This document shows positions 7,890 through 16,687 of a DNA stretch of 64,000 nt, piece by piece. Numbering within the stretch: position 1 is the first letter of the stretch; the number at the start of each line of letters is the position of its first letter. The notes beneath the pieces were generated by a model, which worked only from the letters and a program-made list of their open reading frames with translations, made no database searches and was not told where the DNA came from. The stretch is from the NCBI GenBank assembly GCA_017396085.1, contig JAFQNC010000001.1:1-64000 (forward strand), given 5' to 3'. The translations under genes and the position numbers were made by a program. This stretch comes from Tidjanibacter sp. (GTDB lineage: Bacteria; Bacteroidota; Bacteroidia; Bacteroidales; Rikenellaceae).

Positions 7890-10800
7890 ATGCCCCAATT
7901 CGTTCACCTTCACGTACATACACAATACTCCATCCTTGATGGAGCCGCTTCCATACCCTCACTCATCAAGCGTGCCGGAGAGTATGGAATGGGGGCTGTG
8001 GCCATCACCGACCACGGAAATATGTACGGTGTCAAGGAGTTCTACGACACGGCAACAAAGGCGGGCATAAAACCCATCTTGGGCTGTGAGACCTACATTG
8101 TGGCCGACCGCTTCACCAAGAATAAGGACACCGAGCGAAGATTTCACCTCATACTCCTTGCCAAAAACGAGCAGGGATACAACAATCTGATAAAACTCGT
8201 GTCGCTTGGCTTCACCGAGGGCTCCTACTATGGCAAGCCCCGTATTGACCACAAGATTTTGGAGGAGTTGCACGAGGGTATCATTTGTTGCTCGGCTTGT
8301 ATTGCGGGCGAGGTGCCCAAGGCACTGCTGAGGGACAACGTGGAGGATGCGGAGAAGATTATTGAGTGGTACAAGGGTGTCTTTGGCGAGGACTACTACA
8401 TCGAACTCCAACGCCACGACCCCAAGGACCCCACACGCCCACACGATGTTATTGAGGCCCAAAACAGGGTGAACGACAAACTGGTGGAGTTGGCCAAGAA
8501 GCACGGTGTGAAGTACATCTGCTCCAACGATGTCCACTTTACGGATGCCGATGATGCGATGGCCCACGACCACCTCATCTGCCTTAATACCGGCAAGGAC
8601 CTTGACGACCCCACCCGTATGCGCTACACGGGCGAGGAGTATTTCAAGAGCACGGAGGAGATGGCGGCTCTGTTTGCCGACTATCCCGAGGCCCTTGAAA
8701 CCACTGTGGAGATTGCCGACAAGGTGGAACTCTTCAAACTCGACCGAGGGCCGCTGATGCCCAACTTTGAGGTGCCTGCGGCTTTGCAGATTGACGAGGC
8801 CAAACTCAAAGCGAGTGTGCTCAAAAAGAGCACCGATGAGGGCGAGAAGGCAGCCATTGAGGCGGCCGAGAGTATCTACGCCTACGCCGAGGAGCACCCC
8901 GAGGTGCAGGAGAGGCTCACCGTGGCCAAGCAATTCCAATACCTCTCGCACCTTGTCTACGAGGGTGCCCACGTGAGGTATGGCAAGACGCTGGGTGAGG
9001 AACTTGAAAAGCGTATCGCCTATGAGTTGGGCGTAATTGAGAATATGGGCTTCCCCGGCTACTTCCTCATTGTGTGGGACTACATCAGGGCCGCACGTGA
9101 GTTGGGCGTGTCGGTAGGTCCGGGCCGTGGCTCGGCTGCGGGCTCGGTGGTGGCCTACTGCTTGAAGATTACCAACATTGACCCCATAAAATATGACCTT
9201 CTGTTTGAGCGATTTCTCAACCCCGACCGTATCTCTATGCCCGATGTGGATGTGGACTTCGATGAGGACGGTAGGGCTGATGTGCTCAACTATGTGGTCG
9301 AAAAATATGGTCGCAAGAGGGTTGCACAGATTGTAACCTTCGGCACGATGGCCCCGAAGATGGCCATTAAAGATGTGGCGAGGGTGCAGAAATTGCCCCT
9401 GCCGGAGAGCGATAGGCTCACAAAACTCATCCCCGACAAGATTGAAAACAAGAAGGGACAGTCGCCCTTTGAGTGGCTCTACGAAACCCAGAGCGAGTTT
9501 GCGGCCCAAAAGCAGAGCCCCGACCCGCTGGTGCAGAACACACTCAAGTATGCCGAGAAGTTGGAAGGCTCGGTGCGACAAACGGGCGTACACGCCTGCG
9601 GTGTGATTATCGGTAAGGACGACTTGGAGAAGTTTGCACCCATTGCTACGGCCAAGGACGCCGACCTTAATGTGGTGCAGTTTGAGGGTAAGTTTGTGGA
9701 GAGCGTGGGCCTCATCAAGATGGACTTCTTGGGCCTGAAAACCCTCTCCATCATCAAGGATGCGCTGGAGAACGTAAGGCGCACCACGGGTAAGGTCATT
9801 GACATTGACGCCATACCGCTTGACGACAAGAAGACCTACGAACTCTTCTCTCACGGCGACACCACGGGTGTGTTCCAGTTTGAGTCGCCGGGTATGAAGA
9901 AACACCTTCGCGCACTCCACCCCGGACGTTTGGAGGACCTCATCGCTATGAACGCCCTCTACCGCCCCGGCCCAATGGATAAGATTCCGAACTTCATTGC
10001 GCGTAAGCAGGGTAGGGAGCAGATTACCTACGACTTCCCCGAGATGGAGAAGTACCTCCACGACACCTACGGCATCACGGTCTATCAGGAGCAGGTGATG
10101 TTGCTGTCGCAGTTGCTGGCGGGCTTCACGGGAGGTGAGGCCGACACGTTGCGCAAGGCGATGGGTAAGAAACAGAAGGCTGTGCTGGACAAGATGAAAC
10201 CCAAATTCATTGATGGTGCAGTCGAGAGGGGCCACGATGTGCCCACGTTGGAGAAGATTTGGAGCGAGTGGGAGGCCTTTGCCTCTTATGCGTTCAACAA
10301 GTCGCACGCCACCTGCTATGCCTATGTGGCCTACCAGACCGCCTACTTGAAGGCCCACTACCCCTCGGAGTTTATGGCTGCGCTGCTCAGCCGCAACCTT
10401 TCGAATATCGACAAACTCTCCAACTTTATGGACGAGTGCCGTAAGATGCGCTTGAAGGTGCTGGGCCCCGATGTGAACAAGAGTGTGCACACATTCTCGG
10501 CCGACAAGGAGGGCAACATCCGCTTTGGTATGGCCGGCATTAAGGGTGTGGGCGAGGCTGCGGTTATGGAACTTGTGGCCGAGAGGGAGAAGAACGGAGA
10601 GTTCAAGGATATCTACGACTTTGTGGAGCGCATTAACTTCCAAGCGGTCAATCGCAAGAGCATTGAAAACCTCGCTTTGGCGGGTGCTTTCGACTCCATC
10701 ATTGGTTTTCATCGCAGCAAACTCTTCGCCACCGACCCGAAGGACCCCTCGGCTCCGTGCTATTTGGACCAACTTGTCAGGTATGGACAGATGTTCCAGA

Positions 10801-11543
10801 ACGACAAGAACAATATGCAACAGAGCCTCTTTGGTGGCACGGTTGATGTGAGTGTACAACGCCCTGCAATGCCTGTGGTGAGCGAGTGGACACAGCTCGA
10901 AACGCTCAACAGGGAGAGGGAAGTTACGGGTATGTACCTCTCTTCTCACCCGCTGGACGAGTACTCGGTGATTGTGAAAAACCTCTGCTCGGTGCAACTT
11001 ACCCAATTTGCCAACCTTGAGGACCTCAAAGGTAAGGACTTCCTCATCGGCGGTATGGTAACGGGTGTTACCAACCTCACCACAAGGGATGGCAAGCCCT
11101 ATGGTCGCTTCAAACTGGAAGACTACTCGGGTGAGCACGAATTCACTCTCTTCAGCAGGGAGTATGAGCAGTTCAGGCCCTACCTCTTTGAGAACTACAG
11201 CCTGCTGATTAAGGGCTCGGTGCGCCCCAAGACCTACAAGCCTGATGAGTTGGAGGTAAGGCTCCAGTCGATGACGTTGCTCTCAAAGGTTAAGGAGGAG
11301 GCTGTGGGCGAGGTCATTGCCAACATCTTCTTGGAAGAGATTACGCCCGAGTTCGTGGAACTCTTCACCAAGCAAATCAAACGCTCCAAGGGTAAGAGTA
11401 GGCTCCACCTGAGGGTTGTGGACCGCAAGAAGGGTGTGCAGGTGGAACTCTACCCGAAGAAAATCAAGGTGGATGTGTCGCAGGCTCTGCTCGACTTCTT
11501 TGACGAGAACGGCATCGCCTACAAACTCAAATCCAACTTGTAA
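7890..11543 (+). CDS. dnaE: DNA polymerase III alpha subunit
   Basis: DnaE is the replicative polymerase. The 1217-residue protein opens with the PHP domain (FVHLHVHTQYSILDGAASI, AITDHGNMYG). The polymerase core follows, with GPGRGSAAGSVVAYCL and the catalytic acidic motif MPDVDVDFDEDGR, then the fingers region with FQFESPGM and YRPGPM. A helix-hairpin-helix region follows (IKGVGEAAV) and a C-terminal OB fold around residues 1020-1100. The length fits DnaE1. ATG 7890 gives MPQFVHLHVHT; a TTG three codons upstream is less likely. The gene is monocistronic or leads into trxA after 140 bases. Confidence 0.97.
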   Translation: MPQFVHLHVHTQYSILDGAASIPSLIKRAGEYGMGAVAITDHGNMYGVKEFYDTATKAGIKPILGCETYIVADRFTKNKDTERRFHLILLAKNEQGYNNLIKLVSLGFTEGSYYGKPRIDHKILEELHEGIICCSACIAGEVPKALLRDNVEDAEKIIEWYKGVFGEDYYIELQRHDPKDPTRPHDVIEAQNRVNDKLVELAKKHGVKYICSNDVHFTDADDAMAHDHLICLNTGKDLDDPTRMRYTGEEYFKSTEEMAALFADYPEALETTVEIADKVELFKLDRGPLMPNFEVPAALQIDEAKLKASVLKKSTDEGEKAAIEAAESIYAYAEEHPEVQERLTVAKQFQYLSHLVYEGAHVRYGKTLGEELEKRIAYELGVIENMGFPGYFLIVWDYIRAARELGVSVGPGRGSAAGSVVAYCLKITNIDPIKYDLLFERFLNPDRISMPDVDVDFDEDGRADVLNYVVEKYGRKRVAQIVTFGTMAPKMAIKDVARVQKLPLPESDRLTKLIPDKIENKKGQSPFEWLYETQSEFAAQKQSPDPLVQNTLKYAEKLEGSVRQTGVHACGVIIGKDDLEKFAPIATAKDADLNVVQFEGKFVESVGLIKMDFLGLKTLSIIKDALENVRRTTGKVIDIDAIPLDDKKTYELFSHGDTTGVFQFESPGMKKHLRALHPGRLEDLIAMNALYRPGPMDKIPNFIARKQGREQITYDFPEMEKYLHDTYGITVYQEQVMLLSQLLAGFTGGEADTLRKAMGKKQKAVLDKMKPKFIDGAVERGHDVPTLEKIWSEWEAFASYAFNKSHATCYAYVAYQTAYLKAHYPSEFMAALLSRNLSNIDKLSNFMDECRKMRLKVLGPDVNKSVHTFSADKEGNIRFGMAGIKGVGEAAVMELVAEREKNGEFKDIYDFVERINFQAVNRKSIENLALAGAFDSIIGFHRSKLFATDPKDPSAPCYLDQLVRYGQMFQNDKNNMQQSLFGGTVDVSVQRPAMPVVSEWTQLETLNREREVTGMYLSSHPLDEYSVIVKNLCSVQLTQFANLEDLKGKDFLIGGMVTGVTNLTTRDGKPYGRFKLEDYSGEHEFTLFSREYEQFRPYLFENYSLLIKGSVRPKTYKPDELEVRLQSMTLLSKVKEEAVGEVIANIFLEEITPEFVELFTKQIKRSKGKSRLHLRVVDRKKGVQVELYPKKIKVDVSQALLDFFDENGIAYKLKSNL

Positions 11544-11683
11544 AAAGCAGAGGGGTGAGTGAATGATTAGATTAGAGTAGAGTAGAGTGGCAGTGGCCCC
11601 GTATATATAATAAATAGGTACGAAGTAGGAGAATATAGACACAAGAAACATAATTAACACACTAAAAAACACAAGAAAACACT

Positions 11684-11998
11684 ATGGCACTTGAGATTAA
11701 AGATTCCAACTATGCAGAGTTGGCAGCAGAGGAGAAACTTTTGGTCATTGACTTTTGGGCAGAGTGGTGCGGTCCTTGCCGTATGATGAGCCCTGTGGTT
11801 GAGAAATTGGCCGAGGAGTTTGCAGGCAAAGCAAACATTGGTAAATGCAACGTGGATGAGGAGAACGATGTTCCCGTGAAATTTGCAGTTCGCAACATCC
11901 CCACCATCGTATTTGTTAAGAATGGCGAGTTGGTGGACAAACAGGTTGGTGCTTGCTCGGAGGGCGACCTTCGCAAGAAAGTTGAGGCTAACCTCTAA
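11684..11998 (+). CDS. trxA: thioredoxin
   Basis: A 104-residue cytoplasmic thioredoxin with the active site WCGPC (Cys29 and Cys32) in VIDFWAEWCGPCRMM, the cis-proline in RNIPTIV, and a usual C-terminal helix. It reduces disulfides in ribonucleotide reductase, peroxidases and other targets using thioredoxin reductase, which is not in the window. It lies 140 bases downstream of dnaE and is followed by a strong hairpin at 12022-12053. No TAnnTTTG box is evident in the gap, so its promoter is unclear. Confidence 0.95.
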   Translation: MALEIKDSNYAELAAEEKLLVIDFWAEWCGPCRMMSPVVEKLAEEFAGKANIGKCNVDEENDVPVKFAVRNIPTIVFVKNGELVDKQVGACSEGDLRKKVEANL

Positions 11999-12021
11999 TA
12001 CCAACCCTCTCTCACAAAGCA

Positions 12022-12053
12022 CGAAAGGCAACCCTCCGATGGGTTGCCTTTCG
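12022..12053 (+). terminator. hairpin after trxA
   Basis: CGAAAGGCAACCC and GGGTTGCCTTTCG form a perfect 13-bp stem with loop TCCGAT. The following sequence is only mildly T-rich. It lies between trxA and a convergent glycosyltransferase, so it could serve both strands. Confidence 0.7.
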
Positions 12054-12115
12054 TTGTCTGGTGGAAAAATAAAATATTGTTCTCTTTCTGATGCAATAAC
12101 TTTTTGGAGCAGGGG

Positions 12116-13252
12116 CTACAACTTGCCGACCAACTCCTCAATGCAATCGGCTGTGGCCTCCCACGAGAAGCGACTGCGCTCGGCACACACACCTCGGCGG
12201 TAGCGTTCCAAATTGCCCTCCTCGTAGACCTTCGCAATGGCATCGGCCACACTGCGCCCACTAACCTCGGCCAACACACCCACAACGTCATCCCTGACAA
12301 TCTCCTCCAAGCCGCCCACCTTGGTAACCACCATAGGCACCCCAAAGGCGTAGGCCACCTGCGTTACGCCACTCTGAGTGGCCGATTTGTAGGGCAGTGC
12401 AACCACATCGGCCACCGAAAACCACTCGGCAACCTCGCCATCGGGCACAAACTCGGTGTGCATCACCACATCGGCTCCAATACCCAAGCGGTCAATCTGC
12501 TCCCTATACTTGGTGTCATCGCCATAGACCTCGCCCACAACGAGCAACTTGCGCCCCTCGGTGCGCCCCTCCGCTTTGAGCAGTGCCCACGCATCCAATA
12601 GCAGGTCAAGCCCCTTGTAGTCCCTCACATAGCCGAAGAACATCACGTAGCCCAACTGTGGGTCGAGGCCCAACTTTTGGCACGCCTCGGTGCGGGGCAG
12701 GGGCTCTCCGTAGGTGTCAAAGAGGGGGTGTGGCGAGAAGAGGGCGGGAGCATCGGGACGGTAGGTAAGGAGGTCCTTGTGTACCGCCTCGGACATATAT
12801 ACAAATCCATCGCACGAGCGCAGGAAATATCGGTTGAGGAGTCGGTCGTAGAAGTGTGGCTCGTGGGGAGTGATGTTGTCCACGTGTACCACCACCTTGG
12901 TGTGGCCATTGCGGCGTGCCAGTCGGCAGATGGTGCCAAAGCAGGGGGCCATCAGAGGGGTCCAATATTTGAGCACCACCACATCGGGCCTCTCCTTGCG
13001 GAGCCTACGCCCCACGCGCAACCACGAAAATGGATTTACGGTGCTAACCTCACGTGTGATGTGCAAGTCGGCCGGTGCGGGCCCTGTGCGGAATTGGCTC
13101 TTGCCGGGGAAGAGTAGGCGTGGGTACTGGAGCGAGAAAGTCTTGATTTTCACCTCGTTTCCTCGCCCTTGGAATACCCTCGCAAGGGTCTCTATTATGG
13201 TTGCCAACCCACCTCTATACGGATAAGCAGGACCTATGAATGTAATCTTCAT
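12116..13252 (-). CDS. GT4-family glycosyltransferase
   Basis: A 378-residue GT-B fold enzyme of the GT4 type, which transfers a sugar from a nucleotide donor, probably to a cell-surface glycan. The N-terminal domain begins MKITFIGPAYPYRGGLATII, with the glycine-rich acceptor loop. The C-terminal half has the donor-domain start VMFFGYVRDYKGLDLLLDAW and the signature region ADVVALPYKSATQSGVTQVAYAFGVPMVVTKVGG. There the usual ExxxxG(x)xxxE acidic pair is replaced by SATQSG...GG-LEE. No other surface-polysaccharide genes adjoin it, so acceptor and pathway cannot be named. ATG 13252 is chosen; a longer frame would run through a repeat. Confidence 0.85.
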   Translation of the reverse strand: MKITFIGPAYPYRGGLATIIETLARVFQGRGNEVKIKTFSLQYPRLLFPGKSQFRTGPAPADLHITREVSTVNPFSWLRVGRRLRKERPDVVVLKYWTPLMAPCFGTICRLARRNGHTKVVVHVDNITPHEPHFYDRLLNRYFLRSCDGFVYMSEAVHKDLLTYRPDAPALFSPHPLFDTYGEPLPRTEACQKLGLDPQLGYVMFFGYVRDYKGLDLLLDAWALLKAEGRTEGRKLLVVGEVYGDDTKYREQIDRLGIGADVVMHTEFVPDGEVAEWFSVADVVALPYKSATQSGVTQVAYAFGVPMVVTKVGGLEEIVRDDVVGVLAEVSGRSVADAIAKVYEEGNLERYRRGVCAERSRFSWEATADCIEELVGKL

Positions 13253-13280
13253 TGAATTGAGAATTGAGAATTGAGAATTA
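13253..13280. repeat. GAATTGAGAA direct-repeat tract
   Basis: Three tandem copies of an approximately 10-bp unit (GAATTGAGAA) abut the start codon of the glycosyltransferase gene. The complementary tract (ATTCTCAATTCTC...) occurs at 13669-13705, so the small gene between them is framed by inverted copies. The same unit is present at 41287-41328 and 43976-44006. Confidence 0.75.
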
Positions 13281-13296
13281 TTTTCCCATCTCAACC

Positions 13297-13653
13297 TTAT
13301 TTATTGGTCTTACTACTCTTAATGATTGATGTTAGCAATGATATCAATTCATCTAAATCACCAAATAAGGAGTCATATTCCTCTTTGGTTATAACTTCTG
13401 AGCCAAACAACACGTCCAACCAATACTCTGTTTCATCTGCCTCTTTAAGGGCTATGGATAATTTGTGTACGAAATCTTCCTTACTTTGAGCATTGCGACT
13501 TTCGTAAATGTTTGCACCAATACTCGTACCCGAACGAAGTATCTGGTTGGAAATCACAACTTCCTTCTTATTATTGCGTAGATATTGAGCAAACTTCACA
13601 ATCCTAATTGCAAAGTGTCTACTCTTAATCCTTATGGTATTAGGCTCTTTCAT
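13297..13653 (-). CDS. four-helix-bundle protein (S23/Avd-like)
   Basis: A 118-residue, mostly helical protein of the four-helix-bundle family first described from open reading frames in 23S rRNA intervening sequences, and structurally related to Avd of diversity-generating retroelements. Seen are the family landmarks LRSGTSIGANIYES, SKEDFVHKLSIALKEADETEYWLDVL and a closing helix ending IIKSSKTNK. Function is unknown. Base composition is clearly more AT-rich than the flanking genes, and the gene is framed by inverted GAATTGAGAA tracts, suggesting acquisition as a small cassette. ATG 13653 (MKEPNTIRI) is chosen; ATG 13662 is an alternative. Confidence 0.8.
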   Translation of the reverse strand: MKEPNTIRIKSRHFAIRIVKFAQYLRNNKKEVVISNQILRSGTSIGANIYESRNAQSKEDFVHKLSIALKEADETEYWLDVLFGSEVITKEEYDSLFGDLDELISLLTSIIKSSKTNK

Positions 13654-13668
13654 TGGAAACATAGGGAG

Positions 13669-13705
13669 AATTCTCAATTCTCAATTCTCAATTCTCAACT
13701 CTGAA
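13669..13705. repeat. inverted partner tract of the GAATTGAGAA repeat
   Basis: About four copies of the complement (ATTCTCAATT) lie between the four-helix-bundle gene and the stop codon of the CLC gene. They mirror the tract at 13253-13280. Confidence 0.75.
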
Positions 13706-13707
13706 CT

Positions 13708-15531
13708 CTACTCTTGCGTCATCTCTTTGAGTTTCTCGCGGTAGGCGGTGAGGATGTTGGACTTGCTGATGAAGCCCACATATTTGTTCTCCTTATCCAC
13801 CACGGGCAAGTTCCAAGCACCCGTGTGCTCAAACTTCTCCAACACACTCGTGGCCGACTCGTTCACCACGATGATGTCGGGCGGAGTAATCATATAACGG
13901 GTAACCGAGTTGGGATACTTGCTCTGGTCGAACATATCCTTGCGCAGGCGGTCAAACTCAATCACACCCATCAGGTGCCCATCCTCGGCCACCACGGGGA
14001 AGATGTTGCGCTTGGTGTGGGGGATAACCTTCACGACCATATCGCCCAGCGTGTCGTACTCGCCCACGGCGATGATGTCGTTCTCCACCAGCGAGCGAAT
14101 GGAGAGCACCACGCTCACCGCTTGGTCTTTGTCGTGGGTGAGGAGTTGTCCCTTTTTGCGGAGCGACTTGGTGTAGATGGAGTCGGGCTCAAGGTAGTGG
14201 TCAATGACGTAGGATACACACGACACCAACATAAGCGGAACAAAGAGTTGGTAGGCGCTCGAAATCTCGGCAATGAGGAACACGGCCGTAAGCGGAGCCT
14301 TCATCACTCCCGACATCAAGCCCGCCATACCCACCAGCGAGAAGGCAGCCACCGAGAGGTCCATACCGAGGAAGGTGTTGCAAATGTAGGCCACCGTGGC
14401 ACCCGTGAAGGCTCCCACAAAGAGCGAGGGGGCAAAGGTACCACCCACACCGCCCGAAGCGTTGGTGAGGGCCATAGCCACAACCTTCACAAACATAATG
14501 GCCACAAGGTAGAGCACCACCACCCAACTGATGCCACGGAAGCGGAAGAAGGGGGAGTTGTCGAACACAGCCTGCACATCGCCCTGCATAAAGTGGTGGA
14601 ACATACCATAGCCCTCGCCATAGAGCGGCGGGAAGAGCAGGATGAGCACACCGATGCAGAGGCCACCCACAAGCCACTTTTTCCACTGCTTGTTCAACTT
14701 GTCCACCAGCGACTTGATGCGGAAATTGACCGATGTGAAGTAGTAGCACATCAAACCGCACACCACCGCCAGCAGAGTGTAGAGAGGTATGTGGGAGAGC
14801 CTCAATATGCCGGTCAAATCGACCGTGAGCATAGGCTCAAAACCCCTCACAAAGAACACAAGGGTTACGGCCGACACGGAGGATATAATCAGGGGCACCA
14901 GAGCCGTCATACTCAAATCGAGCATAAGAATTTCCAGCACGAAGATTACGCCCGTAATGGGGGCCTTGAAGATACCCGACAGGGCCGCTGCCACACCACA
15001 AGCCAACATCAGCGTGAGGTTGCGGTAGTTCATCTTCATCAGTCGGCCGATGTTGGAACCGATGGCTGCACCGGTGAGCACGATGGGGGCCTCGGGACCC
15101 ACCGAACCACCAAAACCGATGGTCAGCGCACCGCCCACCACGGAGGAGTAGCAGTTATGAGGCTTGATTTTGGAGGAGTTGGTGCTCATAGCCTTGAGCA
15201 CTTTGGTAACTCCCTCGGAGATGTCGTCTTTGACAATGTGGCGCACAAAGAGGGTGGCAAGGATGATACCCACCATAGGGTAGACCAGATAGAGCCAACC
15301 GGTGCTCTCCCTTGGGAACCAACTTGTCAGGCCCGCCTTGATACCCTCCAGCAACCACTCAAATATGCAGGTAACGCCACCCGCCACAAGGCCTATGACA
15401 ATGGCCACAATGAATGTAAGCTGACGCACCGAGATACGCCGAGTTTGTACCATAAACCACAGCGTAGCCCTTTCGAGCAGTGTTTGCTTGCCATCCTTGC
15501 GAGGCTTTTTGTGTGCTCCGTAGCGTTCCAC
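13708..15531 (-). CDS. CLC-type chloride channel/transporter with CBS pair
   Basis: A 607-residue CLC protein that moves Cl- or a related anion across the inner membrane. About residues 35-440 hold the hydrophobic CLC core. The selectivity segment appears as GGSVGPEAPIVLTGAAIGS. Aligned with GGSxGREGP of classical members, its Glu corresponds to the gating glutamate, while the flanking Arg and Gly are Pro and Ala. A second hallmark, GGVGGTFAPSLFVGAFTGA, matches GGIFAP of the family. Residues about 465-600 form a CBS pair, a possible nucleotide-binding regulatory domain. It lies 28 bases after trpS on the same strand and may share its transcript. Channel versus exchanger activity cannot be decided. 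Confidence 0.9.
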   Translation of the reverse strand: MERYGAHKKPRKDGKQTLLERATLWFMVQTRRISVRQLTFIVAIVIGLVAGGVTCIFEWLLEGIKAGLTSWFPRESTGWLYLVYPMVGIILATLFVRHIVKDDISEGVTKVLKAMSTNSSKIKPHNCYSSVVGGALTIGFGGSVGPEAPIVLTGAAIGSNIGRLMKMNYRNLTLMLACGVAAALSGIFKAPITGVIFVLEILMLDLSMTALVPLIISSVSAVTLVFFVRGFEPMLTVDLTGILRLSHIPLYTLLAVVCGLMCYYFTSVNFRIKSLVDKLNKQWKKWLVGGLCIGVLILLFPPLYGEGYGMFHHFMQGDVQAVFDNSPFFRFRGISWVVVLYLVAIMFVKVVAMALTNASGGVGGTFAPSLFVGAFTGATVAYICNTFLGMDLSVAAFSLVGMAGLMSGVMKAPLTAVFLIAEISSAYQLFVPLMLVSCVSYVIDHYLEPDSIYTKSLRKKGQLLTHDKDQAVSVVLSIRSLVENDIIAVGEYDTLGDMVVKVIPHTKRNIFPVVAEDGHLMGVIEFDRLRKDMFDQSKYPNSVTRYMITPPDIIVVNESATSVLEKFEHTGAWNLPVVDKENKYVGFISKSNILTAYREKLKEMTQE

Positions 15532-15559
15532 GATTTTTTTGTTTTTAGTCTTTTGGCCG

Positions 15560-16555
15560 TTAGAAAGAGTAGATACCCATAATCTCCCTCACGGCATCCA
15601 CGGTCTGCTGGGCACTCTTGCGAGCCTTTTCGGCACCCAAGGCAGTAACCTCGTGGAGATACTTGTCGTTGGACCTAATCTCCTCGATGCGCTCACGAAT
15701 GGGGGCCACAGCAGCGATGATGTCCTCGGCAAGTTGCTTCTTCAGGTCGCCATAGCGGATTTCGCACGAGGCGTATTTCTCCTTGAAGAAAGCAATGGTG
15801 TCGGGAGCGGATACCGACTCCATAATGGTAAAGATGTTCTGAATGGGCTCCGAGATGGGCGAGTTGGGCTCGGTGGGACCACTGTCCGTTACGGCCTTCA
15901 TCACCTTCTTGCGGATTACGTTGTCGGGGTCGGAGAGGTAGATACCGTTACCCTCGCTCTTGCCCATCTTGCCACTACCGTCCAGACCGGGGATTTTCAC
16001 AAGGTCCTTGCCAAAGTTGTAGGCGGCAACCTCCTCGTTGAAGAAGTCGGTCTTGTAGAGTTGGTTGAAACGGTGTGCAAGTTTGCGTGTCATCTCAAGG
16101 TGCTGCTCTTGGTCCTTACCCACGGGCACGTAGTCGGCCCTGTGGAGCAGGATGTCGGCAGCCATCAGCACGGGGTAGTTGAGCAGGCCGATATTGACGT
16201 TGTTGGGGTTCTTACGCACCTTGTCCTTGAAGGAAGCGGTGCGCTCCAGTTCGCCAACATAGGCGTGCATACCGAGCAGCAACGAGAGTTCGGCCACCTG
16301 TGGCACATCGCTCTGGATGTAGATTGTAGCCTTCTCGGGGTCGATACCTGCGGCGAGGTACTCCGAGAGGATGTTTTTCACGTTGCCGTGCAGGATGGTT
16401 GGGTCGGGGTGTGTGGTTAGCGAGTGGTAGTCGGCGATGAAGAAGAAGCACTCGGCCTCCTCTTGCAGTTTCACAAAGTTGCGCAGGGCTCCGAAATAGT
16501 TGCCCAAGTGCAACTGGCCTGTGGAGCGAATACCACTTAAAACTCGTTTTTTCAT
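15560..16555 (-). CDS. trpS: tryptophanyl-tRNA synthetase
   Basis: TrpRS charges tRNA(Trp). The 331-residue class I enzyme has the HIGH counterpart in RSTGQLHLGNYFGALRNFV and the KMSKS counterpart in GSGKMGKSEGNGIYL. The tryptophan-site region VPVGKDQEQHLEMTRKLA is typical. Length and order match bacterial TrpRS. It starts at ATG 16555 with a 44-base leader from a -7 box at 16600-16607, and diverges from an ABC exporter. The CLC gene follows closely. No trp attenuator-like leader peptide was seen. Confidence 0.96.
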   Translation of the reverse strand: MKKRVLSGIRSTGQLHLGNYFGALRNFVKLQEEAECFFFIADYHSLTTHPDPTILHGNVKNILSEYLAAGIDPEKATIYIQSDVPQVAELSLLLGMHAYVGELERTASFKDKVRKNPNNVNIGLLNYPVLMAADILLHRADYVPVGKDQEQHLEMTRKLAHRFNQLYKTDFFNEEVAAYNFGKDLVKIPGLDGSGKMGKSEGNGIYLSDPDNVIRKKVMKAVTDSGPTEPNSPISEPIQNIFTIMESVSAPDTIAFFKEKYASCEIRYGDLKKQLAEDIIAAVAPIRERIEEIRSNDKYLHEVTALGAEKARKSAQQTVDAVREIMGIYSF

Positions 16556-16599
16556 ATACTAAATTTGTAAAAATGTTGTTCTACCTATATTACAAAGAA

Positions 16600-16631
16600 C
16601 AAAAATACACACATTTTGTCAATGTACCCAA
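16600..16631 (-). promoter_or_regulatory. promoter for trpS (TTG - 21 bp - TATTTTTG)
   Basis: On the minus strand TATTTTTG (16600-16607) matches TAnnTTTG. TTG (16629-16631) lies 21 bases upstream, within the usual spacing of Bacteroidetes promoters. It overlaps the divergent ABC exporter promoter. Confidence 0.55.
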
Positions 16632-16648
16632 TATTTTGGTTACTTTTG
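16615..16648 (+). promoter_or_regulatory. promoter for the ABC exporter (TTTG - 22 bp - TACTTTTG)
   Basis: TTTG at 16615-16618 and TACTTTTG at 16641-16648 match the Bacteroidetes -33/-7 pattern with a slightly long 22-base spacer. The ATG follows 39 bases later. Confidence 0.5.
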
Positions 16649-16687
16649 TGGCACATTTTTTTTTAAGAATAATAGTATACCCACGTA

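Noticed and set aside
7959-11138. A 1059-codon open frame antisense to dnaE, with similar long antisense frames opposite the P-type ATPase, ntpB, the CLC gene and the heparinase gene
   Set aside because: They lie wholly opposite well-recognised genes. They arise because the sense codon usage rarely produces antisense stops, and their translations are His/Leu/Val-rich without any family pattern.
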